Assembly: GCA_037952775.1 (NCBI GenBank)
Contig: JBANAY010000003.1
Span: 37,262,001 to 37,326,000, forward strand
Direction of reading: 5' to 3'
Source of the DNA: Clonostachys chloroleuca
Taxonomy: Eukaryota; Ascomycota; Sordariomycetes; Hypocreales; Bionectriaceae
DNA: 64,000 nt
The translations under genes and the position numbers were made by a program. A model generated the notes under the pieces. The model ran no database searches. It was not told the origin of the DNA and saw only the letters and a program-made list of their open reading frames with translations. Positions 11,692 through 23,295 of the stretch are shown here, piece by piece. The number at the start of each line of letters is the position of its first letter. Position 1 is the first letter of the stretch.

Positions 11692-14208
11692 ATGGAAGCT
11701 TCCGCGGCAGGGGGATCCGGTGGTGCACCCTCAGCTCCATCTTCTGGAGCTCAGCGTGGCCCGAAGAACCAACGAGGACGAGGAAAAGGACGAGGAGGAA
11801 ACCGCGGCCGCGGCGGAAACCAGAGAGGCGGAAATACCAGCGGCCAGAACGACGCTGATTCCCGCAAGAATCTGTCAAACCCCGCCGCTCAGGACCTCGC
11901 GGCTGCCGTCGACAAGGCCCGTATCAGCGCCGGAAAGCCTCCAGTCGACGAGGAGAATGCAGACGACGATGCTGAGGTCTGCTTCATTTGCGCCAATCCC
12001 GTTTCTCACCACTCGATTGCTCCCTGCAACCATACCACATGCCACATCTGCGGTCTGCGGATGAGAGCACTGTACAAGGACAAGAATTGTGCTCATTGTC
12101 GTGTATGCCTTCTGCTCCCTCTGTCGACACAACTGGCGGGCATCTCTAGCCGAAACAAGCCAGCTGATCGAAGCTCCTGCTAACATGCTACATTTTAGAC
12201 ATCCGCTCCCTACGTCATCTTCGCCCCCAATGCTGATAAGCGCTTTGAAGACTTCACCAATGCTGACATCACGACGACGGACGACAATATCGGCATCAAA
12301 TATGCCAACGAAGATATCGTGGGCGACACCGTCCTCCTCCTCCGCTACAACTGCCCAGACGCCGACTGCGATTTCGCCGGCCTGGGATGGCCCGACCTGC
12401 ACCGCCATGTCAAGTCGGCGCACAAAAAGCGCATGTGTGATTTGTGCACTCGTAACAAGAGGGTCTTCACACATGAGCACGAGCTGTTCGCCGACAAGGA
12501 GCTGGAGAAGCACATGCGATACGGAGATGATAAGCCGGGAGCCGCAGACCAGACGGGATTCAAGGGACACCCGCTGTGTGGTTTCTGCGGCGAGAGATTC
12601 TACGACGACGATAAGCTGTATGAGCATTGCCGCAACAAGCACGAGCGGTGCTTCATCTGCGATCGGAGGGACTCCCGGAAGCCTCATTATTACCGGGACT
12701 ACAACGCCTTGGAGGAACATTTCAAGAAGGATCACTACCTATGCAATGATCGCGAGTGCTTGGAGAAGAAGTTTGTCGTCTTCGACACCGACATGGACCT
12801 GCAAGCGCATCAGCTCAGCGAACATGGTGGTAAGACCACCGGCAGAGATGCGAGACTTGTGGACATCTCCGGCTTCGACATCAGAACGCCCTACCAGGAC
12901 GATAGGAGAGAGGGTGGGCGCAGAGATCGACGGCGGGAGGGACGTGGCGGTGGTGGTGGCGGTGGAAGGGGAGGCCGTTGGAGTAATGAGAATGCGGAAC
13001 CTGTACCGGTGTCGTCTGCACAACCACTGCGCCGAGATGAAATTGCTTTCCAACGTCAAATGGCCATCCACTCAGCCCAGTCCGTGTCAAACCGCACCTT
13101 TGGAGGACAGTTGAGTGCCCCCGCCGCAACTAATACGCCGCCGTCTGGATCTAGAAACAACAGCTCTCCATCAACGCCTCGCCCAACACAGAACCGCAAC
13201 GTCAATAATGCCGAAGTTAGAGACATCCCGCAATTGGACGCTCTCACAGTCGACCCCGCAAACATGACTCCTGAAGAGCGCGCACGAGCTGTTCGTCATG
13301 GCTCTGTAGTCGAGCGAGCCTCGAATCTACTTCACAACGATGCTCGGAAGCTGGCAACCTTCCGAGAACATATCTCGACATACCGACAGGGCAAGTTTAC
13401 TGCACCAGAACTGGTAGACGCCTTCTTCACTCTGTTCGGCGATACTTCGTCAAATGCCCTCGGCACACTACTTAGGGAGGTTGCCGACTTATTCGACGAC
13501 AAAGTTAAGTCCGACGCACTTCGCAAGGCCTGGCAGGATTGGCGGGCGATCAATGAAGATTACCCCAGTCTACCTGGGCTGAGCGGCATGCACGGAGCTA
13601 CCTCAAGTTCGAGTGGATGGGCCAATGCGGGAGCTGCCAGCCCAGCTCTGCCTACAGGCGCACCGGCGCAGAAACACTCGAACAGAGTGCTCAAGTTGAA
13701 GAACAGCACTAGGCTCGGCCCCGCCCCTGTCTCCCGATCACAACCGACATGGGTTGCGTCCGCTTCAACTTCTATCCGACCTCCTGCTTCAGCCGGTTTC
13801 CCTTCGCTGCCACCATCCTCAAAGAAGAGCACTGCCTCCTCCTCCTCATCCACACCATCGTGGAACACCGGCTCGGCTGCTCAAACTTCACAATCAAGCG
13901 CTAGCTCATCGTCGGCACCGCTGAACAACCGCCCACGCCCCAAGGCCAACGACAAGGACGCTTTCCCGGCTCTGCCGTCAGCCCCTAAGCCGCAGACTAC
14001 AATCTTCGGCTACGGGAGCGGCCGCGGCGTGAGGCGGGACCTGCCCGGTCTAGGTGGCCGGGGAGAAACCGGCTTCTCATGGGGCGGCGAGGGCGGTCAG
14101 TCGTCAGACGCAGCCGGTGCAGATGAGAACGCGGACAAACCTGCAGAGGGACAGGGGAAGAAGGGCGGAAAGAAGGGGAAGAAGCAGGTCCTGGTCCAGT
14201 GGGGCTAG
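11692..14208 (+). CDS. hel2: RING and C2H2 zinc-finger E3 ubiquitin ligase, HEL2/ZNF598 family
   Basis: Two exons (11692-12102 and 12199-14208; the 96-nt intron has a CTAAC branch site) give 806 residues. An RGG/RGN-rich N-terminus is followed by a RING finger at about residues 97-137 (CFICANP, CNHTTCHICGLRM, CAHCR); the intron falls directly after its last zinc ligands. A row of C2H2-type fingers follows at about 186-345 (CDFAGLGWPDLHRHVKSAH, CGFCGERFYDDDKLYEH, CFICDRRD), then a conserved middle region and a Ser/Pro-rich tail ending in a lysine cluster. HEL2/ZNF598 proteins recognise collided ribosomes and ubiquitinate small-subunit proteins to start ribosome-associated quality control. The ATG at 11692 is chosen because upstream in-frame sequence looks like leader. 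Confidence 0.93.
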
Positions 14209-14854
14209 ACTCGTTACCCGTTTTCTAGAATACTGTCCCCCCTTTTTTTTTTTTTTGATGTGAGAAGACTATTATCCGAGCTTGGCGTTTGTAGCGGGTT
14301 TGGGTTGGGACGACCAAGTATGTGTATGTGGACTTGTTCCTGGGCGTGCGAGCGAGATTTGACTTTTACGGCATTTGAAGTGGGCAGCGATGGAAAAAAA
14401 GTTTGAATGTGGATGCTAGCTTCTTGAGTCTCCTCCTTGAAGTGTATCCTTCTAGGTGGTTTTACATGCTTCATGTTGGGAAAGGCAAGGGGCGTTCCAT
14501 AAACTGAACAGGGATATGTATATCATCTTACATCATAATTTGTCGAGCATCGATAGATGAAGGAAACTACTTACTTTTCAAGATGTCAAGAGAACCACAT
14601 CCCAAAGCGTCTGAGTAAATAGTGAGAAAAAGACCGGATCACAATTGGCATGCACTTGGCAATCAAGGCCAGCTGGAAATGGGGGATAAATCAACAAGTA
14701 TATAAATTGCGATGAGATGTATATAAACAGATATTGAAAAACATAATGTTTCTACCATATCGGACCTAATGACACTCATTTGACTTACCTTGTTGACTGC
14801 TGAGATGATTTTAATCAGCTCAAAAGTACCCGGAATACCAAGCGCAGGAAATCG
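14209..14854. other. Convergent intergenic region between HEL2 and IRE1
   Basis: HEL2 ends from the left and IRE1 from the right, so this region carries two 3' ends and no promoter. It has a T-run at about 14241-14256 and AT-rich sequence at 14500-14780, and no coding frame of note. Confidence 0.6.
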
Positions 14855-17800
14855 TTACAGCCCGGCAGGTTCGTAATACTCCCTGAACCGGTCTGTCTCC
14901 TCCCACCTCACATTATAGACAACGTTCCAGCAATCTAGGAGCAGCATGGGGAATTTAGTGGTCCAGAAGCTGAGATAGCCATCGGGCAGAGGGCCGACGG
15001 TTCGCTTGAGCGAGTCCGGCATGTCCTCGTAGTGGTTTCTCTTGTTACGGAGGGCACGGAGAAGATCGAGGAGTCTGGTACCCGTGTATTTGCGCTGCTT
15101 CCCGAGGGAATCCACAAACTCACGAGGGAGTTGGCGGAGGAAATCACCCCTGGTAACCTGCGATGCGTGCCTCTCTAGTTCCTGGAGCGCCTCGGATGGC
15201 GGGTCCCGACATTCCTTTTCAAAGTGGTCCGACACATCACAGAGGAAAGCAAGCCGTTTCTTAGCCGACCAAAAGAAGGGATGTGCCATGACCTCTCTCG
15301 CGGGAGGTCGCTGCTTGGGATCGGCCGCCAACATCGACCCGATCAGGTCCTTGGCCTCGTACGCAAAGTCTCCAAGTGAGTCGAGGAGGTGAAGGTTGAA
15401 GTTGCCTTTGCGAATGTTGACCTCGCGCATATATCTGTCTCCACAATCGAATGGATGGGATCCATTTGTGAGAACGTAATAGAACACAAGGCCGAGCGAG
15501 AAGATGTCGATAGCACGTGTCGCACGGCGGCTGGTTTGGTTCATGCCATCCATCACAAGAACAGAGCCGGAACCAACGCTGTGAGTACTCAGATCAACGA
15601 GACCAGCATCGCGAGCGTCATCGTCTAAAAGAAGCTCGGGTGCGCGCCAGCCTGAGGTGCCCGCCGCTCTGCCAGTAGTAGCACCGAACGATGATTGTCC
15701 ACCCTCAAGCTTTTTGCAAAGACCAAAGTCAGAAACCAGCATACGCGGTCTTCCATCTTTACCCATGTTGACAAGAATGTTCTGAGGCTTGAGGTCTCTG
15801 TGGACGATACGAAGAGAGTGCAAGTGGTTGATACCATTCGTTATTTGGTATAGGATGGCGGGAAGGTCTTGACGCCCGGCATTGGCAAGATCACGGAATA
15901 TATGCGGCTTCTCAACAACCTCAGCCAGAGAGGCTGCACACTTTTCGAGGGCAATGTACAGAAAACCATCTTGCACCTGCTGAGAATAATATCGGATAAC
16001 TGTGAATCGTTGTTAGTGGTGTAAAGTTTGCATCCACCAAGGTTGGTGGCCTACCATTTGGATGATCGTCACTCTCTCTAAGGAGCTTGGTCTCTTGGAC
16101 CGCAATATCGTAGAAGTGAATCAACATGCGCTTGACAGCGACATCACGCCCATCGAATTTACCAGCGAAGACGAGTGTTCCGTTGCTGCCAGTTCCAAGC
16201 TGGTCCTCTGTGTTGACTTCAATGTTCCCCATCCGAATGACGGGATTACCGATGCCTTGCATATCGCTTGGCGCAACAGTCATAACATCAGGCTCCAGTC
16301 TCTGGCGCTCCTCCCCAAGTTTCTTTGCGGAGGTGACGGCATCATCGACTGTCTTTGGACCAGGTTCATCATCTCGCGACTGTGACCCTTCTCGCTGTTT
16401 CTTGCGATGCTTCACACCTCCTCGGCGACCACGATGGGCCTTCTTCTTCTTCCCACCAGGCGAGGCGGCCTCACCATCCGCATTCGGAACCTCCAGGCCC
16501 TGGTCTGGTGCATTTTCGCGCAATCTGGCCTGCTCCAGGGTTGTCGGGTCGCTGTCATTACTGCTTTGGTCTGCGACTGGCTCTCTGATCTTGGGAACGG
16601 CTTGGGGTGTGGTGGTTTGCTTCTCTGCTCCGACAATCTGCGGCTCATCGCAGGATATGTTCGCATCTGACAAGATGTCCGATTCCCCATACTTATCCGG
16701 GCTCAGATTCTGCTCTGTTTCCTTGCCAAACCAATCAAAGGGTACGGAGAAGCCATTCTCCTTCATTTGGTGGTAGGAACGTCTAATTTTGTTCTCATTG
16801 TAGATGAGCAAGGCGATGAAAATGATTATGAGCGTCGGGTTTTTGACAAAATCGATCAGGCTTGTGGCGGCATGTTGCGGGAGGGACTTCACCTTGTTGA
16901 GAAGGCTGGCGTCATCGCTATCCGAAACCTCGATCTGGTAAGGGGACTCGTTTTCAGACTCGTTGTGTTCGCCATCGAGATATTCATGTCCGCTCTCCCC
17001 AGAAGGTAATGAGGGCCGTCGCCAGCTACCTTTCTGAGAAGCCTCAAGGACATGAGTGCCAACCAGAGCCTTGGAAACGCTCTTATGGTCAAGAGTATCC
17101 AAGGGAGGGTAATTGTCAAGCCAGTCAGGGTTGCTGACGGGAGCCATTGGGGCGTCGATGATTAGTGGATAGGATCGACCTGACATGGCATACCAACTGC
17201 CCGTAGATGTACGGTTGAGAAAGATACTCTGGCTCCTAATCCGAGCAATATCCTCATCTCGGGATGGCATTGGTGGCTGGGGGAGAACGACTAATTCAGG
17301 GTTGCTGTCGGTCGGAGCATCCCAAGGGCGGCAGACGTCAAAGACTCGGGCGACGGGTGTTGCGAACTTTTCATTTATGGAGGGGAGCTCGTTTCGAGTT
17401 GGGTCAAAGGCATAGACCTTGCCGTCGTGTCTACTGGTAAAGTATCGACTGTCTAGTGATGAGTGGTACTGGGTCAAGAGGTCATGGTCAAAATTGTTTG
17501 GCCCCCATTCCGAATATTTGATCGTGGCAAGGGCCTTGCCATCTCGGCGCTGGATGCCAACAGTGTACTCTGTACGTCCAAGAGTAATTGTCCCTGTAGA
17601 ACTGCACTCATCCATGTCCATGTTGTAGAGAGTGTTGGGACGTAAGCAGCTCTCCGCCTCGTTGACATGAGAACCGCCAGAGCCAAACCACTTGAGAACC
17701 TTGCCGGTGGCAGCGTCGAGAGTGATGAGTGTCGTCTTTTTGTCCCCGGTGTAAACGACGGATGTTCTATCGTCGGCGAAGGGAGCTAGCTCTTCGACGA

Positions 17801-18614
17801 GGCGTTTCATGGTAAAGCCGGTGCGGATGAGGCCGGCGTCGGAGTCGGGAACCCAGACAAAGAGGCCGCCATCTCGTGTAGGCTCGACAGCCCAGATGTA
17901 ATGGTCGATGGCGCTGAAGTCTTCATCGAGGATGGAGCAGTTGGATCTGTGATGCTTTGTTTCGACCATAGGTTGGTCCACCTCAAGATGCCAGCGCTCT
18001 TTCAACGTCTTTCGATCGCTGGCATAGAGGTCTCCATCGACGGTCGCCAGAAGAACAAAGTCTTCCACTTCCCAATCCTCCAGACTCCGCGCAACATGCG
18101 GCGATACCAGCCCAGAGGCAGCAGCGCTGCTGGGCTTTTGATGTCGTGAGGGATGTGGTGCTCGTACGGACTGATCCGGAGCTAAAGTTGCGAGGGCGCT
18201 CGCATCGCTAGGAATATGAATATTTGGTTGTTGTTTGCTATTTCGGTCGCTGTGGCCGGAGTGTTGACGTGATTTGTCGAGTCGCTTGCTTCGAGTGTCA
18301 CGGCGGTGAAGGTGTGCAGCGTGCAGCTGGTCGACCTTGTCGAATGATGGGCGCTCGCTACCGAGGGCTGCTGTCTTGAGAGCTGGATCGACGTCGCTTA
18401 GCTTGGTGACAGCTAGGGCTTGGATGACAGAATCATCGTGGAGTGAGCGACGGCTTCCGGAGACATCGTCATGGTGTGGGTGGATTGCTGCTCGGGGCTG
18501 TTCGCGGGCTTGGGCATCGGCGAGCTGAAGCCATGGAACTAGAAGAAAGGCTACGGCGAGCAGGAGCTTCTGCGGAGGGCTCCCCTGTCCTCGAGGTCGT
18601 CGTCGTCGAATCAT
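14855..18614 (-). CDS. ire1: IRE1: ER-membrane sensor kinase/endoribonuclease of the unfolded protein response
   Basis: Two exons on the minus strand (18614-16055 and 15999-14855; a 55-nt intron splits the HPN|VIRYY junction) give 1234 residues. A basic N-terminus and a hydrophobic signal peptide (about 1-35) lead into an ER-lumenal beta-propeller-like sensor domain. A transmembrane helix lies near 588-608 (TLIIIFIALLIY), followed by a charged linker. The kinase domain (about 800-1095) has GTGSNGTLVFAG, the VAVKR lysine, HRDLKPQNIL, DFG and GTSGWRAPE. The C-terminal RNase (KEN) domain keeps the catalytic block RALRNKRNHY. IRE1 oligomerises on unfolded protein and splices the HAC1-type mRNA; no HAC1 gene is in the window. 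Length and order match fungal IRE1, with no missing key residue. Confidence 0.96.
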
Positions 18615-20366
18615 CTCTCCGAGTCGTTGATGGAGTCGTCGTACGATGAATTACATTGGCATTGGTGGGACACAACCTAGGACGAGGTAGGCTCCTGGAG
18701 ATGGGCAATAGCCATGCCAGATACCGTGGCAATATAGATAAAAGCGCGATGCAGATGGCGCAGAAGAGGGGGCAATGGCCCGCGCGTGTTGGCCGGTGAG
18801 AGCTTTGGGGATGAGGAATAATGAGTAGCACTATCAATTAGTAGCTTCGGTAGTTCGGTGTGGCGTGCTCGGATTGACTTTGTAGCGGTGGAAACAAACG
18901 GCGCTCTTCCGGGGGACCAGCCGAGAGCGAAACAAGATGGAACTCGAAAGGATGGAAAGAAAAATGAAGATGGGGAAGAGGTGATTGATGATGGAATATG
19001 GAGGGTCCAAGCGAAGGAGGAATAAGCTGAGGGGGAGCCAACTTTTAGGACGGGAGAGGATGGGCGGAAGGATGGGGGCGGGTTTAGCCTCTCCTCATGA
19101 ATCAACGTGCCTGGTAGGAGGTACTGTACGCTTGGAAACGGTACCTCTCTGCATCAGGCCTGCAAATACGTACTGTCTACAACCTAGATGGGTAAATTCA
19201 CTGGCAATACAACGAGAGACAGCCATGCTGACAAAGTACCTCCTAATAAACCTGCTCGCGCAATCTAGCCGCAACTGCCTCCCTCCTCGTACCGTTTTGT
19301 CCACAGTACACACGGCACATGGTACGACGAGGGGCATCGCAGCACTGCCATCGCGATTCCCAGCATGATCGGCAAGCTCCCTCTTTTGCATGGGAAAACT
19401 CTTCACTACAAGTGTTTCAGTTCACCCTGATCAAGAGGGGACCTGAGGTGGTCTACACCGCAGCGGTCGATGAATTTGTGACACTATTCTTGTGGGAGCC
19501 TGGAACACAACCGCGCGGCCATGGAACACCCCGGTCAGACTCGTAGGTTCCTTCAGGTTCTTGCCCTGCACCACCACCACCACCACCACCAACCACCACA
19601 GTACGCCGACCATTAGTAACTTTTCTTTAATTTAGCCAACACGAACCACATGGCAGGTAAAGTACATTGCACGAAATTAAATGCGACGCGTACGCGGGAG
19701 CCGCGGATGTAAACAAAACATCAAGGACCCAACAAATTACGCGCACAACAAACGCAATAATGACATGTCTCATCAGAAAAGGCCACACGTTGAGGGAGTT
19801 AAAAACAAGACATGTGCATTTTGGCAAATATAGGTAGTGTGTACTGTGACCCTCCCGGCACCTGAAGTGGTTGCAGAAATGCACAGTGCGTTATGTAGCG
19901 TCACAAATGGGATCGCTCACTCCAAGTGCTGCAACGCTACATCCTTCCCACCCGACTTTTCTGTGCAAGCGGGCGGCATGGTGAGCACTGCCCAAAAAAA
20001 CACACAAGCACGGGGTAATCAACATTCCAGCCGGTGAGAGGACGTGGTGATTTGTTCATCCACACTATCTGACACTCAGATCGAGATGACCTCGGCTCGG
20101 CTGCGGCGGTGCTGCACCACCATGGATGGATGTAAGACGCCTTCCGAAGTCCTGCTTTTGGCTGGCAACATTCACACCCGAATAGTCCATATCGACGACA
20201 GTGGAGACTGAAGCAATTTGTTTGAATCATGTCGTTTCATTACCAAACCCTATATGCCCCTTGCGAAACTTCGTGAGCAATACAAGCAGCAAGTCCCTGC
20301 AGATGCACGTAAATGTGAGTCTAAACCACCTTTTCAATCTGATCTCCAACCACCCGAGTCTCGTAT
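18615..20366. other. Upstream region of IRE1 and 3' flank of eIF3b
   Basis: About 1.75 kb between two minus-strand genes, holding the IRE1 promoter and leader and the eIF3b 3' end. A short CAC/CCA microsatellite of about seven units lies near 19568-19590. Frames such as 18677-19105 on the minus strand are shadows in low-complexity leader sequence. I did not recognise an unfolded-protein-response element. Confidence 0.55.
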
Positions 20367-22731
20367 CTATGTAGTGATGATTTCTTCCGATTCCTCCAAC
20401 ACTTCCTCCACAATTTCCTCGATTACCGTCTCCTTGTCATATCCTTCTATTGACTTGGTCTTGGCTTCCAGGAGAGCGGCATGAGGATCCTCCGGCAGGC
20501 CGAGGATAGCACGCTCCTCGGCCAGCTCGGCCTCCATATCCTCGCGCCATGAGTACCACTCATTGAGCATGTTGCGACGGGCCTCGACCACTGCCAAATC
20601 GGCAGAGGCGCCACGGTCGGCATCTTCCTGCTCAAACACGCGGCTGTATTCACGCAGGTTCTTGCGGATAGCCTTCTGCTCCTCCTTGGTCAGCAGAGTA
20701 GGAGGTCGCGGGCGCCAGGCGAACTGCTTGAACTTGTCCACGGGCTCTTCCCTCAGAGCCTCGCCCTTGAAATCGTAGATGTGATAGCCGTTTTCCATCT
20801 ATGTGTCAAATTAATATTGCGTCTCGGAGGGTAAATTAGGTTAGAGTATTGGGATCATCAAACTTACCGAGTGTTTCCACACTGATGCCCAGGTAGCGAC
20901 AAATCTACCTGAAGGGTCCCATTCAACATCCGTTACTCCGTAGTGATCGGCGGTGTTCATGAGCTGCAGATTCGCGGTCATGTCCTTCTCGGCCTCTGGC
21001 TTCTCACCCTCGAAGTCGAGGTCAAAGAAGTCGAGGTCGGAGCTCTGCTGGTTGTGGACGGTGGCAATGACCACGAACCGGCCCCTGGGAGACCAGTAGA
21101 TGGCATTGCTGTTCTTCTTATCAAGCGTGCGGAGGTGCTTGAAGTTGCCGGCATGAGGGCCCTTGGCCTTCTCGGGGCAGAAGAACGCAACCGCCGTCTT
21201 GGGGGCAACGGCCGTGGGGCCAGCAGGCTCCGTTGTAGTGATGATCGCAAATCGATCGCCCTTGGGTTCCCACGCAAAGTTGATGACAGTATCCTTGATC
21301 GTGTCAACCACCTCAACAGGGACGCCCTTCTCTTTGATTCGGAAAATTTCCAGGGTGGTAGCCTGGGACTTCTTAGACTTGGAGTGACGATCAACCTTGA
21401 CGCAAAGGTAGGCTGACTCGGATTGCCAGTGGAGCTTAGCATCGCTGACGCTGAAAAGGTTGAGGGTTCGCACGATCTGCTTGGAGGGAACGCTCATCAG
21501 ACCAACCTTGGCAGGGTTGCTGCCAATTTCGGGTGTCCAGTAGCAGAACAGCTGTTCGTAGGTCTTGACACCCTCTCGGTGAGGACTCGAAGGAGCCCAG
21601 TCGAAGTCAACAACTCCCTCGATCTTTATGCTAGTCTTGTCGAGAAGGTTCATGCGGGGAAGCTCATAGACGGAGATGGACTGGCCTGGGTTCAAGCGAG
21701 CGACGTACTTGTCATCCGCAGACCACTTAAAGGCAGGCCACTGCATCTTTGGGGGAGGGCGACCGTCCTCAACTTTGGGGGCATCGAGGTTGGCAAAGGA
21801 TCGGAGAGGTGAACCGGTGGCAATGTCCCAAATGACATAGTTCTTTCCGTCATCGTCGATAGAGAGAGCAGGGTGACCTTCATCGGGGATGGAGATGGGC
21901 CGGTTTGACCAAGTGACCATGTACTTCTCATGGGGGGAGAAAGCAACCAGGTTGACATAAGGGTGTGCGAACCTGGCCTGGCGAGACCAGGAGGGGCCAC
22001 CCCAGAGCTGAACACCCTGGGCATGGATGGAGGTCAAGTAGGTGCCGAGAGGGGACCACTGCACGAAGGTTTCGGTCCAGTGGAGACGATCGACGATATT
22101 CTCGGGCTGGTCCTTCTCGTTGTTCCAGTACACGCCCACGGACTCGTTGTTGTACATTACGAACTGATCTCGACCGCGACCGGAGGGGTCCTTGAGAAAC
22201 CATCGGAGATGCTCCTTCTCTGTGAACTCGTCGATGTGGGGGGGTTGGTACTTCTCGTCCACGCGTCCTTCTCGGCCGTATCGTTCGATGTCGGTCATCT
22301 TGTTCACGCGCAGAGTGTGCTTCTTGTCGAGGGGAACCATATCCAACTGTCTTGTCGCTGCGGCCGCCTCGGCGGGGAGGAGTACTCGACGAATGCGAAT
22401 CTAATGCGCTGGTCAGTCAACATGATTCGACTCTTCCAGAAGGGGAACTATTTGCATGCCTTAAGGAGTCTCCATCATCGCCCATGGGCATGTAGACAGA
22501 ATCTTCCCTGACCTTCCCAACAGTGTTGAGCTTCTTCAGCAAGAACTTGACCAGCTTAGGCTTCTGGGCCTCGTTAACCTTGGGAAGGCCGTCGATGACA
22601 ACGAAAGTGTCGTATCCTTGCTCGAGTTGAACCTCAAATCTCTCTCGCAGATCGGAGGTATCAATCTCATCCTCGTTGAACTCGTCATCGTCAAGGTCCG
22701 CCTCGCGGAGGTGCTCGAACGTGGGCGCCAT
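20367..22731 (-). CDS. prt1: eIF3b (PRT1), scaffold subunit of translation initiation factor 3; one-base frameshift
   Basis: Three exons on the minus strand (22731-22460, 22400-20868, 20798-20367). The N-terminal RRM is split by intron 1, the middle is a WD-type beta-propeller ([24 protein letters not shown]) and the C-terminus is a charged helix that binds other eIF3 subunits. Two oddities occur together. Intron 1 (22401-22459) uses a GC donor (GCATGC) with a good CTGAC branch site. Just after it the RNP1 motif FAFVEYSSP is in one frame and [12 protein letters not shown] in the next; a fifth C in the run at 22374-22377 (GGGG on the plus strand) would restore about 745 residues. As eIF3b is essential, a sequencing error is likelier than a broken gene. 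The start at 22731 gives the usual acidic N-terminus. Confidence 0.92.
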
Positions 22732-23295
22732 GATTGCGGGAATGTGGTGAGGCCAAGGAGGGGTGCAAAAACTGTTGCCCCGCCCTACACTGGCACTTGA
22801 AGCTGTCGGATCGTATACGCTGCCTGGGCGCTGTGTCCGACTTCGAGTATAGGCTTGAAATACAGAAGGGTAGAGATTATCACTGGGATCTGCTTTCAAG
22901 TCGAATGTCCAGACAGGTCGACGCGGAAATCGTGCAGGGCTACCAGCGTGGGGTGGGAAAAAAATAGCCACTCAATAAAACCACGGCCACTCGCGAATTT
23001 GCGTATTCTCCTAGTATTCCCTGAAGTGTGCGACGGAAAAGTAATATTCCAGAGCCGTCGGCTTCTGATACCGCGGGGCAAGTCACGTGCAGCTCTATCT
23101 TGGTGGGGTTGATTGCTGGTCCCTGTCTCAACTCCTGATTTCAGCGGGTCGGCGGTGGTGACAGAGCTTCAAGGCCGCGGGGGTTTGAAAAAAAGTGACT
23201 GCCTGCTTCATCTGAGCCGAACAGTCCACCATATTCACGAATATAATACTCCTTGACCTTCAAAAGGATAGGGGAAACCTCTCAACTCTCTCAAC
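22732..23295. promoter_or_regulatory. Divergent promoter shared by eIF3b and CCT2
   Basis: The start codons of eIF3b (minus strand) and CCT2 (plus strand) lie 564 bp apart with no gene between them, so both promoters must fit here. The arrangement suggests, but does not prove, coordinated expression of a translation factor and a folding factor. I cannot point to specific factor-binding sites with confidence. Confidence 0.6.

Noticed and set aside
12089..13114. Plus-strand frame of 341 codons in another phase
   Set aside because: It overlaps the HEL2 zinc-finger exon in the wrong frame and is rich in Ser/Thr/Arg only because of codon bias.
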